DNA of 37,576 nt from Syntrophobacterales bacterium (GTDB taxonomy: Bacteria > Desulfobacterota > Syntrophia > Syntrophales > UBA2210): positions 1 through 37,576 of the forward strand of contig JAGGXJ010000059.1 of NCBI GenBank assembly GCA_021163105.1. The letters run 5' to 3'. The translations under genes and the position numbers were made by a program. This document shows, one piece after another, positions 35,205 to 37,576 of the stretch (its first letter is position 1; each line of letters begins with the position of its first letter). The notes beneath the pieces were generated by a model. The model was not told the DNA's origin, searched no databases, and was given only the letters and a program-made list of their open reading frames with translations.

Positions 35205-36683
35205 ATGAGTCTAAGATTTTATAATACCCTGACAAAGAAAAAAGAGAAGTTCATTCCTGTCAAGGAAGGGAAAGCAGGCATCTATGTCTGTGGGATTACT
35301 GCGTATGACGTGTGTCATATCGGACATGCCAGATCGGCATTGGTTTTTGATATTATTTACAGATACCTGAAGTATGCAGGTTATGATGTAACCTATGTAA
35401 AGAATTTCACCGATGTTGATGACAAGATTATCGGGAAAGCAAATGCGGAGGGTTCTGATATATACGATATATCGGAGAGATATATAAAGGAACATAATGA
35501 AGACATGGACCGCCTTGGAGTGGCCAGACCTACGATAACTCCCAAGGCGACTGAGAACATAAAGGGAATGATCCGCCTTATAGACACTCTTATAGAAAAG
35601 GGCTTTGCCTACGTTGTCGACGGCGATGTGTATTATTCAGTGGAAAAGTTTAAAGGATACGGCAAACTGTCGGGCAGGGGGCTGGACGACATGCTGGCCG
35701 GCGCCAGGATTGATGTGGACAAAAAAAAGAAAAACCCCTTTGATTTTGTGCTGTGGAAATCCAGCAAAGAGGGAGAGCCTTGGTGGAACAGTCCCTGGGG
35801 CAGGGGCAGGCCGGGATGGCATATAGAATGTTCCGCAATGAGCCAGAGGTTTCTGGGAGACACTTTTGATATTCATGGTGGTGGTGAAGACCTGATATTC
35901 CCACACCACGAGAACGAGATAGCCCAATCGGAGGGTGCAACGGGGAAACCCTTTGCAAACTATTGGATACATAATGGGTTCATAAAGGTAAACGATGAAA
36001 AAATGTCAAAATCTCTCGGGAACACTCTTACCATAAAAGAGGTGTTGGCCGCCTACCACCCGGAAGTGGTAAGATTCTTTATCCTTCAGAATCACTATAA
36101 AAGCTACATAGATTTTTCTGATGCCTCCATCGCCGAGGCAAGAGTTGGCATGGAGAGATTTTATACGACGCTGAAGAACATAAAGGATGCGCTTGATGAT
36201 GGGGTTAATTTCTCCGACACTTCCGAAAAAGATCTCTCCGGAGAAGACGAAGAGGTGTTCAAGAAAATGAAAATGCTTCCCGATAGATTCAAAGAGGCCA
36301 TGGATGATGATTTCAATACTGCCAGGGCAATAGGATACATGTTTGACAGCGTACGTATTATAAACGGTTACACTTCAAAGAATTTTGTACCAACCGGAGA
36401 ATCACTTTTTGTTCTTAGTGAAGCAAAGAGACATATGAAAAGTGTAGGCAAGGTGCTGGGGCTGTTACTGGAAGATCCCGATGAATATTTCGAAAAGGAC
36501 AGAAAGAGAGAAATCGGAAAATCAGGTCTGGATGTGCGAGAAATAGAACGGTTGATTGATGAGAGAAAGAATGCAAGAGAATCCAGAGACTGGGACCGCG
36601 CCGATGAATTGAGAGATCTTTTGTCTGCCAGGGGAATTATCATTAAAGATACATCCACTTCTACCACATGGAAAGTGAAATAA
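35205..36683 (+). CDS. cysS: Cysteinyl-tRNA synthetase
   Basis: CysS (492 aa) charges tRNA-Cys. Class I motifs are HIGH (residues 38-41) and KMSKS (266-270). Zinc ligands C29, C209, H234 and E238 are all present (E. coli: C28, C209, H234, E238). The C-terminal anticodon-binding part contains the DALNxARD-like RDWDRADELRDLL element near the end. ATG 35205 is 6 nt after GAGAGG (35193-35198). In-frame TTG 35199 would lie on the Shine-Dalgarno. It sits after the argC-cysS repeat and is convergent with greA. Confidence 0.97.
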   Translation: MSLRFYNTLTKKKEKFIPVKEGKAGIYVCGITAYDVCHIGHARSALVFDIIYRYLKYAGYDVTYVKNFTDVDDKIIGKANAEGSDIYDISERYIKEHNEDMDRLGVARPTITPKATENIKGMIRLIDTLIEKGFAYVVDGDVYYSVEKFKGYGKLSGRGLDDMLAGARIDVDKKKKNPFDFVLWKSSKEGEPWWNSPWGRGRPGWHIECSAMSQRFLGDTFDIHGGGEDLIFPHHENEIAQSEGATGKPFANYWIHNGFIKVNDEKMSKSLGNTLTIKEVLAAYHPEVVRFFILQNHYKSYIDFSDASIAEARVGMERFYTTLKNIKDALDDGVNFSDTSEKDLSGEDEEVFKKMKMLPDRFKEAMDDDFNTARAIGYMFDSVRIINGYTSKNFVPTGESLFVLSEAKRHMKSVGKVLGLLLEDPDEYFEKDRKREIGKSGLDVREIERLIDERKNARESRDWDRADELRDLLSARGIIIKDTSTSTTWKVK

Positions 36684-36820
36684 TCAGATAATGCCTTGTG
36701 CTTCCTTTGGGAATTTTGAAGATTTTCATTGGTGATAAAGATTTTTCAAGAAACCTTGTTTTTAAATTCTGAATCCTGAGAGGTTTATTTTGCGAGTAGT
36801 GGGTTTTGTGTATAGATATC

Positions 36821-37294
36821 TCAGGCTATGACTATATCCACAATTTCAAATTCTCTGATACCTCCAGGTGTGTTGGCCTTAACCTCATCTCCCACCTCTT
36901 TTCTGAGGAGTGCCTTACCTATAGGAGAAGTAACGGATATCTGATTCCTGCTCATGTCGGATTCAAATGGTCCTACAAGCTGATAGCGAGTCACCTCTCC
37001 CGTAATGGTATCCTCTATCGTAACAGTTGTTCCAAAGACGACCATCTCATCAGTCAGATTTTTCAGATCCACAATACTTGACATGGCAAGGTTATTTTCT
37101 ATTTCCTGGATCTTTCCCTGGATAAATGACTGCCTTTCTTTTGCCGCGGCGTATTCGGCATTTTCCGAAATATCACCATGGGCTCTGGCTTCCTCAATGT
37201 CTCTTATATTTGCCGGCACCTCAACCTTTTTCAGTCGGGCCAGCTCTTTTTTTAATCTTTCGAATCCCGCTCTTGTTATAGGAGATTTATTCAT
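36821..37294 (-). CDS. greA: Transcription elongation factor GreA
   Basis: GreA (157 aa) stimulates transcript cleavage in backtracked RNA polymerase. The N-terminal coiled coil carries the catalytic tip residues D41 and E44 in ARAHGDISENAEYAAAKERQ. The C-terminal FKBP-like domain has the SPIGKALLRKEVGDEV motif. Length is standard. On the minus strand GAGGGAG precedes ATG. It is the only minus-strand gene in the window, convergent with cysS across a 137-nt spacer. That spacer holds only a weak AAACCT/AGGTTT pairing and no clear terminator. Confidence 0.97.
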   Translation of the reverse strand: MNKSPITRAGFERLKKELARLKKVEVPANIRDIEEARAHGDISENAEYAAAKERQSFIQGKIQEIENNLAMSSIVDLKNLTDEMVVFGTTVTIEDTITGEVTRYQLVGPFESDMSRNQISVTSPIGKALLRKEVGDEVKANTPGGIREFEIVDIVIA

Positions 37295-37333
37295 AGCTCC
37301 CTCTCCGATTTGTATCTGTCAAGATAATTTCCT

Positions 37334-37361
37334 ACCATAAAATAACAATGCACAGAGTCAA
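37334..37361 (-). promoter_or_regulatory. Candidate greA promoter
   Basis: On the minus strand TTGACT (37361-37356) and TATGGT (37339-37334) are separated by 16 nt, about 40 nt upstream of the greA start. The -10 match is only four of six. Confidence 0.4.
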
Positions 37362-37469
37362 TAATATTTAACCCCATGCATCTTATGCGATATATACACT
37401 ACTCAGCCTGCTTTTTCAATCTATTTAAGGCATTTGGGGATTAGTTGGAGTTTAATTCGTTCTAAAAAT

Positions 37470-37576
37470 CCACGTCCTATGGGCGTGGTCAGAGTCTGAC
37501 GGCTTTGCCTGAAGAGTGCTCACTGTGCTACTCCTACAATCGAGTTGTTCCCGCAACTTCGAGAAAGGAGCGGCAA
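37470..37576 (+). ncRNA. Structured RNA at the right edge, candidate omega-RNA (HEARO/IscB-like) or 5' UTR
   Basis: Three local structures occur in 107 nt. One is an 8-bp hairpin with a TAT loop (37470-37477/37481-37488). A second stem is GAGTGC with GCTACTC (37514-37519/37527-37533). A nested structure follows: CTCCT (37531-37535) with AGGAG (37566-37570) enclosing CGAGTTG/CAACTTCG (37541-37561). AAAGGAG at 37564-37570 would serve a start codon whose A could be base 37576. A compact structured RNA ending at the ribosome site of the next gene is the arrangement of IscB/IsrB-associated omega RNAs. That assignment is from memory and unproven because the gene lies outside the window. Confidence 0.4.

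Noticed and set aside
36684-36820. Bidirectional terminator between cysS and greA
   Set aside because: Only a 6-bp AAACCT/AGGTTT pairing with a 24-nt loop is visible, with no proper T-run on either strand.
1-37576. CRISPR array
   Set aside because: No regularly spaced direct repeats of 23-40 nt were seen anywhere in the window.

Overview
This 37.6-kb window is almost entirely the fused transcription/translation superoperon of a Gram-negative bacterium. An LptD gene implies an outer membrane with LPS. The layout tRNA-Thr, rpmG, tRNA-Trp, secE, nusG, then L11/L1/L10/L7-L12, rpoBC, str, S10, spc and alpha clusters, followed by folC-lptD, rplM-rpsI-argC, cysS and greA, fits best with a deltaproteobacterium (Desulfobacterota). 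That placement is inferred from gene order and protein character, not from a database search. Coding density is high, base composition is moderate, and about a quarter of the genes start with GTG or TTG behind good Shine-Dalgarno sequences.

Region 1 (1-3.7 kb): two tRNA genes flank a zinc-type rpmG. They are followed by secE-nusG and rplK-rplA-rplJ-rplL, with an L10-leader-like RNA before rplJ. Region 2 (3.7-12.1 kb): rpoB and rpoC, preceded by a long hairpin in the rplL-rpoB gap. Region 3 (12.1-28.8 kb): rpsL-rpsG-tuf, then S10, spc and alpha genes run on without interruption to a strong terminator after rplQ. Departures from the usual order are: no fusA between rpsG and tuf; a terminator-like hairpin between rpsJ and rplC; an unrecognised 67-residue gene between rplX and rplE; and only the first few dozen codons of map (with no adk) between secY and infA.

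Region 4 (28.8-30.6 kb): a monocistronic unit with its own promoter and terminator encodes an 86-residue EF-Tu-domain-II-like protein, followed by folC. Region 5 (30.6-37.6 kb): a 182-nt near-perfect palindromic element lies just before lptD. Then come rplM-rpsI from a good sigma-70 promoter, argC, cysS and the convergent greA. The last ~110 nt fold into several hairpins ending in a ribosome binding site, which looks like the structured 5' flank of a gene just outside the window, possibly an IscB/HEARO-type element.

Functionally the genes supply RNA polymerase core (alpha, beta, beta'), elongation and cleavage factors (NusG, GreA), about 30 ribosomal proteins, IF-1, EF-Tu and the SecYE translocon. 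Around these sit folate polyglutamylation, LPS export, arginine synthesis and cysteinyl-tRNA synthesis. The least explained parts are the inserted 67-codon gene, the long palindrome and related foldable repeats, and the structured RNA at the right edge.
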